Origin: Caulobacter sp. 602-1
GTDB taxonomy: Bacteria > Pseudomonadota > Alphaproteobacteria > Caulobacterales > Caulobacteraceae
Direction of reading: 5' to 3'
NCBI RefSeq assembly: GCF_003931565.1
Contig: NZ_RRYI01000010.1
Coordinates: 102,230 to 166,229 of the forward strand
DNA length: 64,000 bases
The notes beneath the pieces were generated by a model. That model worked only from the letters and a program-made list of their open reading frames with translations. It was not told where the DNA came from and did not search any database. The position numbers were made by a program, and so were the translations under genes. Shown here in pieces: positions 36,565-45,069 of the stretch. How positions within the stretch are numbered: position 1 is the first letter of the stretch; each line of letters starts with the position of its first letter.

Positions 36565-37334
36565 GCCGTGAAGCCCTCGAAGATCAGGTTGTCGCAATGG
36601 TCGCGCACGCCTTCCCACTGGTCGGGCGAGCGGACCGTCCAGGCGACGATCGGCATGCCCTTGGCGCGATATAGGTCGGCGCGCGGGCTGGGCAACATGT
36701 CCAGGCCCAGGGCCAGGAAATCGGGCCGCGCCAGCTCCACCTGCTCCAGGGCCGCCAGCGACTTGCGCATTTCCGGGGCCAGCTTGCGGGCGCTGTCGTC
36801 GTTCCAGCCATAGCTGTCCAGGCCGCGCAGAATCTGCGGGTGGTGGTCGGCGAACCAGGCGTGGGAGTACGGATTGAAGCCGATCACGGCGGTCGGGCCG
36901 TTGTGGTCGACCAGCACGTCGGTAACCCGCTTCTCCAGCGGCCCGACCTCGCCGAAGGGCGTCTTCAGCTCGATGAACACCATGGCGCGGTGGCCGATCA
37001 TGGTCAGCGTATCGGCCAGGGTCGGGATGGTCTCGTCCGTGCCGTTCAAGGCCATGGCGCCGAGCTCGGCCGCGGTATGGTCGCGCAGACGGCCTTCGTG
37101 GCCGGTCATGCGTTCCAGGCGCTCGTCGTGGAAGACCACGGCCTCGCCATCGGCGGTCAGCTGGACGTCCAGCTCGATGCCGTAGCCGCCCGCGCAGGCG
37201 GCCTGGAAGGCGGCCAGGGAGTTCTCCGGCGCCCCGTCTGGGGTCCACAGGCCGCGATGGGCCACCGGCGGATCGAAAAGGCGCTCCCAGGCCTCGCCGA
37301 AGACATCGGTCGACGGACGTTCGCGCGAGCGCAT
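36561..37334 (-). CDS. Glycerophosphodiester phosphodiesterase
   Basis: 257 residues from ATG 37334, sharing one base with the Rid gene stop (TGATG). GDPD TIM barrel: VAHRGLWTPDGAPENSLAAF (His-Arg and Glu), ELDVQLTADGEAVVFHDERLERMT (Glu, Asp, His) and FIELKTPF. Hydrolyses glycerophosphodiesters to glycerol-3-phosphate and alcohol. No signal peptide, so it is cytoplasmic and likely acts in lipid turnover. Confidence 0.92.
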   Translation of the reverse strand: MRSRERPSTDVFGEAWERLFDPPVAHRGLWTPDGAPENSLAAFQAACAGGYGIELDVQLTADGEAVVFHDERLERMTGHEGRLRDHTAAELGAMALNGTDETIPTLADTLTMIGHRAMVFIELKTPFGEVGPLEKRVTDVLVDHNGPTAVIGFNPYSHAWFADHHPQILRGLDSYGWNDDSARKLAPEMRKSLAALEQVELARPDFLALGLDMLPSPRADLYRAKGMPIVAWTVRSPDQWEGVRDHCDNLIFEGFTA

Positions 37335-37795
37335 CAGGCGATCTCCACCACCGCGTCGACCTCGACCGCGAAGCCGAGGGGCAGACGATAGACGCCCACC
37401 GCCGAGCGGGCGTGGCGGCCCGCGTCGCCCAGCGCCTCGACCATCAGGTCCGAGCAGCCGTTGATGACCTTGGGGATGTCGATGAAGTCCGGACCGGCCT
37501 GGACGAAGCCGCCCAGCTTGACGACGCGGACAACGCGGTCCAGGTCGCCATCGCAGGCGGCCTTCATCTGGGCCAGCAGGTTGATCCCGCAGATGCGAGC
37601 CGCCTTCTGGGCGGTCTCCAGGTCGACGTCGACCCCGACCGTGCCTTTCACCCCGCCGTCGGCGTCCAGCGAGATCTGGCCGGAGATGTGAACGAGGTTT
37701 CCGGTCCGGACGAAGGTCACGTAGTTGGCCACCGGCGCCACGGGCTGAGGCAGCTCGATCCCAATCGCCTTCAGGCGTTCCTCGACCTTCGACAT
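37334..37795 (-). CDS. Rid-family (YjgF/RidA-like) protein
   Basis: 153 residues; starts MSKVEERLKAIGIELPQPVAPVANYV. Family features are TGNLVHISGQI, KVINGCSDLMVEALGD and the C-terminal SAVGVYRLPLGFAVEVDAV, with the Arg before Leu-Pro that binds the 2-imino acid carboxylate. Slightly longer than E. coli RidA and closer to the subgroup with an extended N-terminus. First gene of the Rid-GDPD-DUF482 operon. Confidence 0.9.
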   Translation of the reverse strand: MSKVEERLKAIGIELPQPVAPVANYVTFVRTGNLVHISGQISLDADGGVKGTVGVDVDLETAQKAARICGINLLAQMKAACDGDLDRVVRVVKLGGFVQAGPDFIDIPKVINGCSDLMVEALGDAGRHARSAVGVYRLPLGFAVEVDAVVEIA

Positions 37796-37848
37796 GCACG
37801 CGCTCCAATGAACTGTTGGGGCATGCTTAACGCGCCGTGTGAGCGCGC

Positions 37849-37888
37849 AAAAGGAAAAAGGGCCCGGACCTTCCGGTCCGAGCCCTTC
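37849..37888 (-). terminator. Rho-independent terminator of the phasin gene
   Basis: On the minus strand a GC-rich stem of 11 bp (one mismatch) with a short loop is followed by CCCTTTTTCC. It begins about 36 nt after the phasin stop. Confidence 0.8.
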
Positions 37889-37924
37889 AACGCGGTGCTT
37901 TCGCCAGCGTTCTGAAAGCTGCTC

Positions 37925-38359
37925 TTAGCGAGCGGCTTGGAACTTCTCGACGGCGGCGGTCATGCGCTCGTTCAGCGGCTTGACCGAGTCCTTGATCGAG
38001 GCCGAGACGATCTCCGAGGCCTTGCTGACCTGGGCGATGTAGGCTTCCAGAGCCGACTTGGCCCAGGCGGTCTGCAGCTCGACGGCTTCCTGCACGCTCT
38101 TGGCGGCGGCCAGCGACTTGGCGGCGGCGACCTGGTCCTCGGCGGCCTTCTTGCCGTAGGCGAAGGTCTGGGCGCCCAGGGCTTCGGCGCCCTTGGTGGC
38201 GGCGGTCACCGAGGCGACGACGGCTTCCAGGTTCTTCTTCGAGTGAGTGTTGGCTTCGGCCAGGGCGGCCAGCGACTTCTCGACGCCGTCCTTGAACGCT
38301 TGGTTCGAGGCGGTGCTGAATTGTTCGACGGTGTTCTTGACGGTTTCGGCGGCGGCCAT
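37925..38359 (-). CDS. Phasin-family protein
   Basis: 144 residues from ATG 38359 (AGGAG in front); the upstream open frame has no support. Phasin_2-type helical protein: VKNTVEQFSTASNQAFKDGVEKSLAALAEAN, the EAVVASVTAATKGAEALG helix and VELQTAWAKSALEAYIAQVSK. It coats polyhydroxyalkanoate granules. All-alpha, amphipathic, no Cys. Monocistronic with its own terminator; the upstream region holds repeated TGCA motifs. Confidence 0.9.
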   Translation of the reverse strand: MAAAETVKNTVEQFSTASNQAFKDGVEKSLAALAEANTHSKKNLEAVVASVTAATKGAEALGAQTFAYGKKAAEDQVAAAKSLAAAKSVQEAVELQTAWAKSALEAYIAQVSKASEIVSASIKDSVKPLNERMTAAVEKFQAAR

Positions 38360-38680
38360 GGGAATTCTCCTGGGGAGGGAACTGAGGCGAGAAGATCGGG
38401 CGGGGCGAATGAACGAGCTGCAACTCGCCCATCTGCGCTTGGAACACCGCGGTTCTCTCATGTTGCAGTGCAGCAGTCAATGATTTTGTGCAGCGCACCA
38501 TGACGTAGCGTCATGGACGACCAAGCTGCAGCATTGGCGCCGCGCGCCTGATATTTTCGCGCATGCGGCAAGATCGCTCACCAGTTGTTTACTTTAGCGA
38601 AAGGCGGCTTCCGTCATGCTACTGGTCACGCGTGTGGCGGTGCGAAACCGCCTCCCAGTTCAAATGACGGACGTCGCTTC
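38360..38680. promoter_or_regulatory. Divergent control region of the phasin and carboxypeptidase genes
   Basis: 321 bp without a gene. It has four TGCA-rich sites (38417-38424, 38462-38476, 38488-38498, 38525-38532) and one perfect 8-bp inverted repeat CCATGACG-TAG-CGTCATGG at 38498-38516. TGC-rich motifs are bound by PhaR/AniA-type repressors at phasin promoters in other alphaproteobacteria; here this is inferred. Confidence 0.45.
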
Positions 38681-39997
38681 ATGTTCGCCAAGCTTACCGC
38701 CGCCCGTTCACTGTTCGCCGTCGCCGGCCTGGCGCTCTCGTGCCTGTTCGGCGCGGTCGCCCCGACCCCGGCCTCGGCGGCCATACCCTATCTGCAGCTG
38801 AACGCTCAGGAGCCGAAGTACGCGGCGATCGTGATCGACGCGAATTCGGGCGAAGTCCTTTACGACAAAAGGGCCGACAGCCCTCGCTACCCCGCCTCGG
38901 TCACCAAGGTGATGACCCTGTACCTGACCTTCGAGGCGCTGAGCGAAGGCCGCCTGAAGCTGACGGACCGGGTCGTCATGTCGCCCCGCGCGGCCGCCCA
39001 GGCTCCGACCAAGATCGGCCTTTCGCCGGGCGACAGCCTTTCGGTCGACGAGGCCATCAAGGCCATGACCGTCAAGTCGGCCAACGACGTCGCCGTGGCC
39101 ATGGCCGAACGACTCGCCGGCAGCGAGTCGCGATTCGCCGCCCTGATGACCCTGCGCGGTCAGGAACTGGGCATGCGCAACAGCCGCTTCGTCAACGCGT
39201 CGGGCCTGCCCGACAGCCGTCAGATCTCGACCGCTCGCGACCTGGCCATCCTGTCCCGCGCCACCATGCGCGACTTCCCGCAGTACTACAGCTACTTCTC
39301 GGTGAAGGGCTTCTACTTCCGGGGCAACTACATCAAGGGCCACAACCGGCTGCTGGACAGCATGGACGGCTTCGACGGCCTGAAGACCGGCTACACCAAC
39401 GCCTCGGGCTTCAACCTCGCCGGCTCGGCCGTGCGCGACGGCCGCCGCCTGATCGCCGTGGTCCTGGGCGGCCCCTCGACCGCCTGGCGCGACAACAACA
39501 TGGAAGACCTGCTGCTGACCGGCTTCGACGTCATGAAGCGCCGGTCGCGCGGCGAACGCACCAGCATCGCCGCCAACATCTACGAGGAAGAGCCCTCGGG
39601 CCCGATCGAGCGTCCGTCGACCGAACAGGGTGACGGCGACCAGGCCGGGCTGCGGATCGTCCTGACCGAGAACCCGCGCAACCCGGGCCCGGTGAAGGTC
39701 TCCCCCACCCTGCGCGGCGCCCAGGAGGCCGCCAAGCCGAAAGCCGCCAAGAAGCCGAAAGGCGAATGGGGCGTGCAGGTCGGCGCCTTCAAGTCCAAGT
39801 CGCTGGCCAACGACCAGCTGAAGCTGGTCCGCGGCCGCTTCGCCAAGATGGTCGCCGACGCCGAGGGCGCCGTCGAGGGCGCGGCCGGCGGCGCGTTCCG
39901 CGCCCAGTTCCAGGGCCTGACCTCGGACGCCGCCCGCGAGGTCTGCTCGGCCCTGAAGGCCAAGCGGATGCCCTGCATGGTGCTGTCGCCGCGCTGA
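38681..39997 (+). CDS. D-alanyl-D-alanine carboxypeptidase with SPOR domain
   Basis: Low-molecular-weight penicillin-binding protein that trims peptidoglycan stem peptides. 438 residues from ATG 38681. Signal peptide ending PTPASAA, the serine site Ser73-Val-Thr-Lys76 (PASVTKVMTLY), SAN in VKSANDVAVAM, and KTG in FDGLKTGYTNASG. After a Pro/Lys linker the C-terminus (GEWGVQVGAFKSKSLANDQL onward) is a SPOR domain, which binds denuded glycan at division sites. Upstream in-frame ATG at 38585 is ignored because the signal peptide begins at 38681. Confidence 0.93.
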   Translation: MFAKLTAARSLFAVAGLALSCLFGAVAPTPASAAIPYLQLNAQEPKYAAIVIDANSGEVLYDKRADSPRYPASVTKVMTLYLTFEALSEGRLKLTDRVVMSPRAAAQAPTKIGLSPGDSLSVDEAIKAMTVKSANDVAVAMAERLAGSESRFAALMTLRGQELGMRNSRFVNASGLPDSRQISTARDLAILSRATMRDFPQYYSYFSVKGFYFRGNYIKGHNRLLDSMDGFDGLKTGYTNASGFNLAGSAVRDGRRLIAVVLGGPSTAWRDNNMEDLLLTGFDVMKRRSRGERTSIAANIYEEEPSGPIERPSTEQGDGDQAGLRIVLTENPRNPGPVKVSPTLRGAQEAAKPKAAKKPKGEWGVQVGAFKSKSLANDQLKLVRGRFAKMVADAEGAVEGAAGGAFRAQFQGLTSDAAREVCSALKAKRMPCMVLSPR

Positions 39998-40022
39998 GCA
40001 GACCTCCACCGCTGAAACAACA

Positions 40023-40050
40023 AACCCCGGAGGGCGACCTCCGGGGTTTT
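40023..40050. terminator. Bidirectional terminator
   Basis: A perfect 11-bp stem (40023-40033 with 40038-40048), GCGA loop, then TTTT on plus and TTTGTTG on minus. Serves both the carboxypeptidase and the convergent aminotransferase. Confidence 0.85.
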
Positions 40051-40056
40051 CCTTTT

Positions 40057-41286
40057 CTAGGCCTCGGCCATCACTCTTGAGATCAGTCGCGCCAGCCGTC
40101 CCACGCCTTCCTCGATCTGGGCGTCGGTCGGCAGCGAATAGCTGAGGCGGATGGCGTTGGCGGTCTTCACCTCGGCGAAGAACGGCGCGCCGGGCACGAA
40201 GGCCACGCGCTCCTCCGCGATGGCCCGCGCCAGCAGGGCCGCGCCGTCGATCCCTTCCGGCAGGTTGATCCACACGAACATGCCGCCTTCCGGATGCGAC
40301 CAGGTCACGCCCTTGGGCATGGTCCGTTCCAGGGCGGCCAGCATCACGCGCCCCTTGGCGCCATAGGCGCCGCGCAGGCGATGCAGGTGCTGGTCATAGC
40401 CTTCCGAGACCGCGCGATGGGCGACCATCTGGTTGATCGTCGAGACGTGCAGGTCCGCGCCCTGCTTCAGCAGAACCAGCTTCTCGATGACCGGCTTGGG
40501 CCCGCAGACCCAGCCGATGCGCAGAGCCGGCGACAGGGTCTTGGACAGGGTGCCCAGGAACAGGGTGCGCGCATTGTCGATTCCGCCAGAGCGGGCGATA
40601 TCGAGCGACAGGAGCGTCGGGGTCGGCTCGCCGGCGAAGCGCAGTTCGCGATAGGCCGCGTCCTCGATCAGGGTCATGTCCAGCGACCGGGCCAGATCCA
40701 GCAGGGTCTCGCGCTCGGCCAGGGTCAGGCTGACGCCGGTCGGGTTGGCGAAGTCGGGGACGAAATAGCCCAGCGCGCCGCGCGGCAGGTCGGTCTCCTC
40801 GCCTCTCAACGCCGCCTCCGGCAGGTCGCGATAGGTCGGCTGGTAGCCGTTGAAGGCCTGCAGCGCGCCCAGATAGGTCGGCCGGGCCACCACCACCGTG
40901 TCACCGGGGCTGATGAACAGCTTGCCGATCAGGTCCAGCGCCTGCTGCGAGCCGGCGGTCAGCATGATGTTATGCGGCGCGCAGGGCATGCCGTCGCGCG
41001 TCATGCGTTCGGCGATCCACTCGCGCAGCGGCAGATAGCCCTCGCTGACGGAGTACTGCAGCGCCTGGCTGGACAGGACCGGATCGGCCAGCACGGCTTC
41101 GTACTCGGCCTGGATCCGCTCGGCGGGGAACAGGCTGGGATCGGGGATGCCGCCGGCGAACGACAGGATGTCGGGCTGGTCCAGCAGCTTGAGAAGCTCG
41201 CGGATCTCGCTGGCGTGGACGCGGTCCATGCGCGCGCTGAAACGCCCGGCCCAATCGATGGCCGAAGGGGAGGTTTGGATAGTCAT
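40057..41286 (-). CDS. PLP-dependent aminotransferase, MocR/LysN-like group
   Basis: 409 residues of fold-type I. Begins with a typical SARMDRVHASEIRELLKLL, ILSFAGGIPDPSLFP, then LTAGSQQALDLIGK, the Asn of FANPTGVSLT, the PLP lysine in GTLSKTLSPALRIGW and the Arg in AIRLSYSLP. The pattern is that of 2-aminoadipate or branched-chain/aromatic transaminases. Substrate not determined. Convergent with the carboxypeptidase gene. Confidence 0.88.
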   Translation of the reverse strand: MTIQTSPSAIDWAGRFSARMDRVHASEIRELLKLLDQPDILSFAGGIPDPSLFPAERIQAEYEAVLADPVLSSQALQYSVSEGYLPLREWIAERMTRDGMPCAPHNIMLTAGSQQALDLIGKLFISPGDTVVVARPTYLGALQAFNGYQPTYRDLPEAALRGEETDLPRGALGYFVPDFANPTGVSLTLAERETLLDLARSLDMTLIEDAAYRELRFAGEPTPTLLSLDIARSGGIDNARTLFLGTLSKTLSPALRIGWVCGPKPVIEKLVLLKQGADLHVSTINQMVAHRAVSEGYDQHLHRLRGAYGAKGRVMLAALERTMPKGVTWSHPEGGMFVWINLPEGIDGAALLARAIAEERVAFVPGAPFFAEVKTANAIRLSYSLPTDAQIEEGVGRLARLISRVMAEA

Positions 41287-41456
41287 GGGAGGATCAAGGT
41301 CCGAAACTGAAATGACGCTTTTTAGCCGCGCGCGGCGGCCTGCTCTGAATGAAGGTCAGAGCGTCATACCGAGCAGGTCTGGCCGCCCTTCTTGCAGTAG
41401 AAGAGTGGGCGACGGCGCCAGAAGCGTTCGCGATTGATCATGGGGAAAGTCGTAGC

Positions 41457-41891
41457 CTAGCTTCGCCGCCTGATCAAACGATCCCGAGCGGCGTTGAGCT
41501 GGGCGGCGAGCCCCTCTGTGCCGCCCTTGTCGGGGTGAGCCATCTGGATGAGACGCATATAGGCGGCCTTGACCTCGTCCAGGGTCGCCTCGGGGCCGAC
41601 GCCAAGGATGGCCCGGGCTTCGGACAGGCTGAGCTCGGCCTTGGGCGGGTGGACGATCTCGCGGCGGATGACCGGCCGGCGGCGGGCCTCGGTGACGCTC
41701 CACAGGCCGATGACGCCCAGCACGATCCCCGTGCCCCAGGACCCGCGGATCGACGCATAGGCCGCCCCGGCGAAGGCGGCGATCGAGGCCGCGCCCGCGC
41801 CGACCCGCCAGCCGTCGCCATTCAGGAACGCGCGTCCCTTTGGCCACAGCAGGAAGACGAGGATGGCCGCGCCCAGCAGCAGGTACAGCAT
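41457..41891 (-). CDS. Membrane-anchored J-domain protein
   Basis: 144 residues: N-terminal hydrophobic segment (MLYLLLGAAILVFLLW), a second hydrophobic stretch (GTGIVLGVIGLWSV), then a C-terminal J domain (ARAILGVGPEATLDEVKAAYMRLIQMAHPDKGG) with the HPD motif. It resembles Tim14-type J proteins, which stimulate DnaK at the membrane. Lies downstream of mipZ on the same strand, separated by a repeat. Confidence 0.88.
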   Translation of the reverse strand: MLYLLLGAAILVFLLWPKGRAFLNGDGWRVGAGAASIAAFAGAAYASIRGSWGTGIVLGVIGLWSVTEARRRPVIRREIVHPPKAELSLSEARAILGVGPEATLDEVKAAYMRLIQMAHPDKGGTEGLAAQLNAARDRLIRRRS

Positions 41892-41928
41892 CGGAACTCC
41901 AGATACGAAAACGGGCGGCAGGTTACCC

Positions 41929-42018
41929 CTAAAGCCTGCCTGAGCAGGCTTTAGAACTAAGCATGGGAGCGCGTTCGCCGGGCGAAACCGCGCACACTTT
42001 CGCCCAACGCGCTCTCCC
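41929..42018 (+). repeat. Composite two-hairpin repeat, copy 2
   Basis: Hairpin I: 11 bp, 41929-41939 with 41944-41954 (CTAAAGCCTGC, loop CTGA). Linker of 10 nt. Hairpin II: GGGAGCGCGTT (41965-41975) with its near complement ending 42018, core GGCGAAACCG, CGCA, CACTTTCGCC at 41981-42004. Lies between mipZ and the J-protein gene, antisense to both. Confidence 0.75.
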
Positions 42019-42047
42019 GCCCGCTCGTCAACTATGTAGCCCCAGGG

Positions 42048-42884
42048 CTACTGCGCCGCCAGCAGGGTCTCGCCGGAATGGGCCGACAGGCCCAGGCTGT
42101 GCATCAGGGCGCGCAGTTCCTGACGGGCGGCCAGGTGCTGCAGCGACACCGGCACCGGACGCACCTGGGGCGACAGATCGGCGATGGTCAGGCCGAACGG
42201 GAACAGCTCGCGATAGATCACGCGGTCGCGCAGGCCGGGGCCGATGCGGAAGCCGACGCGCTTGGCGAGCGCCGTGAGGCGGTCCTCCAGGCGCTTGCGG
42301 TTGCGGGCCTCGGTGGTGGCCAGGCGGTTGCGCAGCACCACCCAGTCCATGGCCTGGCGCTGGCCCGACAGGGCCCGCTGCTTGCGACCTTCCCAGACGG
42401 TCAGCGAATAGAGGCTGGGCTTGATCAGATCCAAGGTCACCGGGTCGACCGTGCCCAGCATGTCGAAATCGACGAAGCTGTCGTTCATCGGCGTGACGAC
42501 CAGATCCGCGCGGCCGTGGGCCAGGCGCGTGATGGCGCTGTCGCCGCCGGGGGTGTCGATCAGGATGAAGTCGCACGCCTCGGCCGCCTTGGCGAAGGCG
42601 GCCTCGAAGCCGGCGACCTGCTCCGCCTCGCCCTTTTCGGCCAGGGCGATGTCGTTGTCGCTGAGGTCCAGCGCCAGCGGCATGGGCAGATCGAGCTTCT
42701 TGTTGGCGGCCCAGGCCCGGCGGTTCTCGAAGAACCGGCCCGAGGTGCGCTGGCGAAGGTCCAGGTCCAGCACGGCGACCTTGGCGCCGCCGTACAGCAG
42801 CGCGGTGACAAGGTGGACGGCGATGGTGGACTTGCCCGCACCACCCTTTTCGTTGCCGACGACGATGACGCGCGTTTCGGCCAT
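42048..42884 (-). CDS. mipZ: Division-plane positioning ATPase MipZ
   Basis: ParA-type ATPase that forms a bipolar gradient from ParB/parS and inhibits FtsZ, placing the division ring at midcell. 278 residues from ATG 42884; 54 nt of open frame upstream is ignored. Begins MAETRVIVVGNEKGGAGKSTIAVH with the deviant Walker A (signature Lys13, Lys18), then VAVLDLDLRQRTSGRF, FILIDTPGGDS and TPMNDSFVDFDML. Matches the Caulobacter protein in length. Specific to alphaproteobacteria that lack Min. Confidence 0.97.
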   Translation of the reverse strand: MAETRVIVVGNEKGGAGKSTIAVHLVTALLYGGAKVAVLDLDLRQRTSGRFFENRRAWAANKKLDLPMPLALDLSDNDIALAEKGEAEQVAGFEAAFAKAAEACDFILIDTPGGDSAITRLAHGRADLVVTPMNDSFVDFDMLGTVDPVTLDLIKPSLYSLTVWEGRKQRALSGQRQAMDWVVLRNRLATTEARNRKRLEDRLTALAKRVGFRIGPGLRDRVIYRELFPFGLTIADLSPQVRPVPVSLQHLAARQELRALMHSLGLSAHSGETLLAAQ

Positions 42885-43079
42885 GGCTCGATCCTCGATG
42901 CGTCGCGACTCGCGCGACCTTGGACTGAAGGTTAACACGATGTTACCGACGCCCTAGCGGGTCAACCGGCTCAATCCACAAGCATAATTGTCGCACCCCC
43001 GGCGCGGGCTGGCGCAACGGACGGTGGACCTGCGGAAGCCACGAGGCCATAAGCGCGGCCTGTCCGCGTGGAGCCCGCC

Positions 43080-43931
43080 ATGACCCAGATCGTCCGCACC
43101 GTCGCCGAAATGCGCGAGCATGTCCGCGCGTGGAAGGCCGCCGGCCAGCGCGTGGCCCTGGTCCCGACCATGGGGGCCCTGCACGAGGGCCACCTGACCC
43201 TGATCCGCCTGGCCCAGCGGAACGCCGACCGGGTGATCGCCACCGTCTTCGTCAATCCCAAGCAGTTCGCCCCGCACGAGGACTTCGACGCCTATCCGCG
43301 CGGCGAAGCGATGGACGCCGAGAAGCTGGCCTCGGTCGGCTGCGACCTGATGTTCGCGCCCAACGGCGCGGAGATGTACGCCCCCGGCTTCGCCACGGCG
43401 ATCACCGTCTCGGGCGTCTCCGAACCCCTCGAAGGCGCGGCGCGCCCGCAATTCTTCGGCGGCGTCGCCACCGTGGTCGCCAAGCTGTTCATCCAGAGCC
43501 AGGCCGACGTCGCGGTGTTCGGCGAGAAGGACTATCAGCAGCTTCAGGTGGTCAAGCGGATGACCCGCGACCTGGACATCCCCATCGAGATCATCGGCGC
43601 CCCGACGGCGCGGGCCGAGGACGGTCTCGCCCTCTCCTCCCGCAACGCCTATCTGTCGGCCGAAGAGCGCGCCGCCGCCGTGGCCCTGCCGACGGCGATC
43701 AAGGCCGCGGCCGCCGCGGTCGCCGCGGGCGGTCGGATCGACGAGGCCGAGCAAGCAGCGACGGCCGCCCTGAAGGCGGCCGGCTTTGGCCAGGTCGACT
43801 ATATGGAAGTGCGCGAAGCCAGCGATCTGTCGCGCCTGGGCCCCGGCCCGATCGGTCAGGCCGACGGCCGCATCCTGGTCGCCGCGTGGCTGGGCAGGAC
43901 GCGGCTGATCGACAACATGGCCGTGATCTGA
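43080..43931 (+). CDS. panC: Pantoate-beta-alanine ligase
   Basis: Makes pantothenate from pantoate and beta-alanine with ATP. 283 residues from ATG 43080; a GTG at 43068 would add four residues. The HIGH-like motif is VPTMGALHEGHLTLI, then VFVNPKQFAPHEDFDAYPR, FGEKDYQQLQVVKRM and the KMSKS-like SSRNAYLS. panB is not adjacent. Divergent from mipZ. Confidence 0.96.
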   Translation: MTQIVRTVAEMREHVRAWKAAGQRVALVPTMGALHEGHLTLIRLAQRNADRVIATVFVNPKQFAPHEDFDAYPRGEAMDAEKLASVGCDLMFAPNGAEMYAPGFATAITVSGVSEPLEGAARPQFFGGVATVVAKLFIQSQADVAVFGEKDYQQLQVVKRMTRDLDIPIEIIGAPTARAEDGLALSSRNAYLSAEERAAAVALPTAIKAAAAAVAAGGRIDEAEQAATAALKAAGFGQVDYMEVREASDLSRLGPGPIGQADGRILVAAWLGRTRLIDNMAVI

Positions 43932-43941
43932 GGAGTCAGGC

Positions 43942-44028
43942 CTAGATCGGCTTCAGCGCGATCAGCAGCCCGGCGATCAAGCCCACGAACAGCATCCCAA
44001 CGCCCAAGGCGGCGAAACCGGCCTTCAT
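43942..44028 (-). CDS. Possible 28-residue membrane microprotein
   Basis: An ORF too short for usual gene finders: MKAGFAALGVGMLFVGLIAG then LLIALKPI, a single hydrophobic helix with charged ends. GGGAG lies 8 nt before this ATG; an upstream ATG (44034) would add two residues but is too close to the ribosome site. Convergent with panC. Plausible inner-membrane small protein; function unknown. Confidence 0.45.
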   Translation of the reverse strand: MKAGFAALGVGMLFVGLIAGLLIALKPI

Positions 44029-44119
44029 CGTCATCTCTCCCTTGTCCCCTGCGACAAGATGACACCCGCCATGATTGCCATTTAGATAACGCAACACCTG
44101 AAAGTTATCCAGACGAACG

Positions 44120-44521
44120 TCACCACGCGCCCAGTTCGCGCAGCTGACGGGCGAGATCCGGCGGCAGGTCGGCGGCCTCGCCTTCGGTCAGGTCCGGCGG
44201 CGCGTCCTCGGGCTTGAGATAGCGCCAGCCCTGGAAGGCCCGACGCGGCTGGGGCGCCACGCGGATGATCGGCGGATCGACCGTGACCTCGCAGCGCGAG
44301 GCCGCGCCCTCCCCGACCGTATCGATGGCCAGGATCCTTTGGCGGCACAGGATCTGACCCTTGAACACCCGATACAGCGAGCCGCCGTCCAGCACCTCGT
44401 CGATCCGCTTGGGCGTCATGCGGGTGTGCATGATCCAGGGCTGGCTCTCGTCCCTGTGCCAGGCCAGGAGATCGTCGATGGTCTCGCAGCCGACGACCAG
44501 CTTGATGATGTGCAACGCCAT
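44120..44521 (-). CDS. DUF1489-family protein
   Basis: 133 residues from ATG 44521 (MALHIIKLVVGCETIDDLLAW); the 21-nt extension to 44542 is unlikely. The pattern IMHTRMTPKRIDEVLDGGSLYRVFKG and FQGWRYLKPEDAPPDL is typical of this alphaproteobacterial family of unknown function. Soluble, no catalytic residues apparent. It marks the left border of a gene-poor stretch. Confidence 0.85.
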   Translation of the reverse strand: MALHIIKLVVGCETIDDLLAWHRDESQPWIMHTRMTPKRIDEVLDGGSLYRVFKGQILCRQRILAIDTVGEGAASRCEVTVDPPIIRVAPQPRRAFQGWRYLKPEDAPPDLTEGEAADLPPDLARQLRELGAW

Positions 44522-45069
44522 GGGCGCTAGATAGCGCTTCACCGGGGCAAGGCAACCGACCTGTTCGCCCCCCCTTCTCGCTCGGTGGGCGAAACCGATC
44601 GACGGTCGAGATGACAGCGTTATCCCTTACGTATCGCGTTCATGTGGGGGCGTGATCCGAGCCCGGAGGGCTCCATGCCGCCGTTTCGGACGCCTTGTGG
44701 GAGGCCGTCCGCAGCGGCGGTCTTCGTTGGGAGCTGGAGCCTTGAAGGTCGCGAGAGGTGGCCCCCGGCCTCGACCCGCCCCAGATAGCAGGAATGAGTG
44801 GCTGCCAGGGGTCGGGTGCGGAAACGGGGCCACGCCGGGAACCGGACCTTGAGCCGATTCCGAAAAGCGGACCGGACGGGGGGATGTTCGGGGTGGACTG
44901 CCGACCTTCAGGCTGGCCTTTCCGAGCGACCGCCCGGCGCCAGGAGCCGCCATTGGCGTGGCGGCAGGAGGCGACGTTCGGTCGCCTTCGACATGAACTA
45001 AACTTAAGGTGATGAGAAGACCGACGCATGCGAAAGCCAGTCTTAGACTGGAACGGGAGTACTGACGGC
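44522..45069. other. Gene-poor intergenic stretch, left part of accessory region
   Basis: About 550 bp without a convincing gene. Several frames are open by chance but none has the codon bias or hydrophobic pattern of a protein. The sequence is rich in short degenerate CGG/GGC motifs and may be a decayed insert. Confidence 0.5.
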
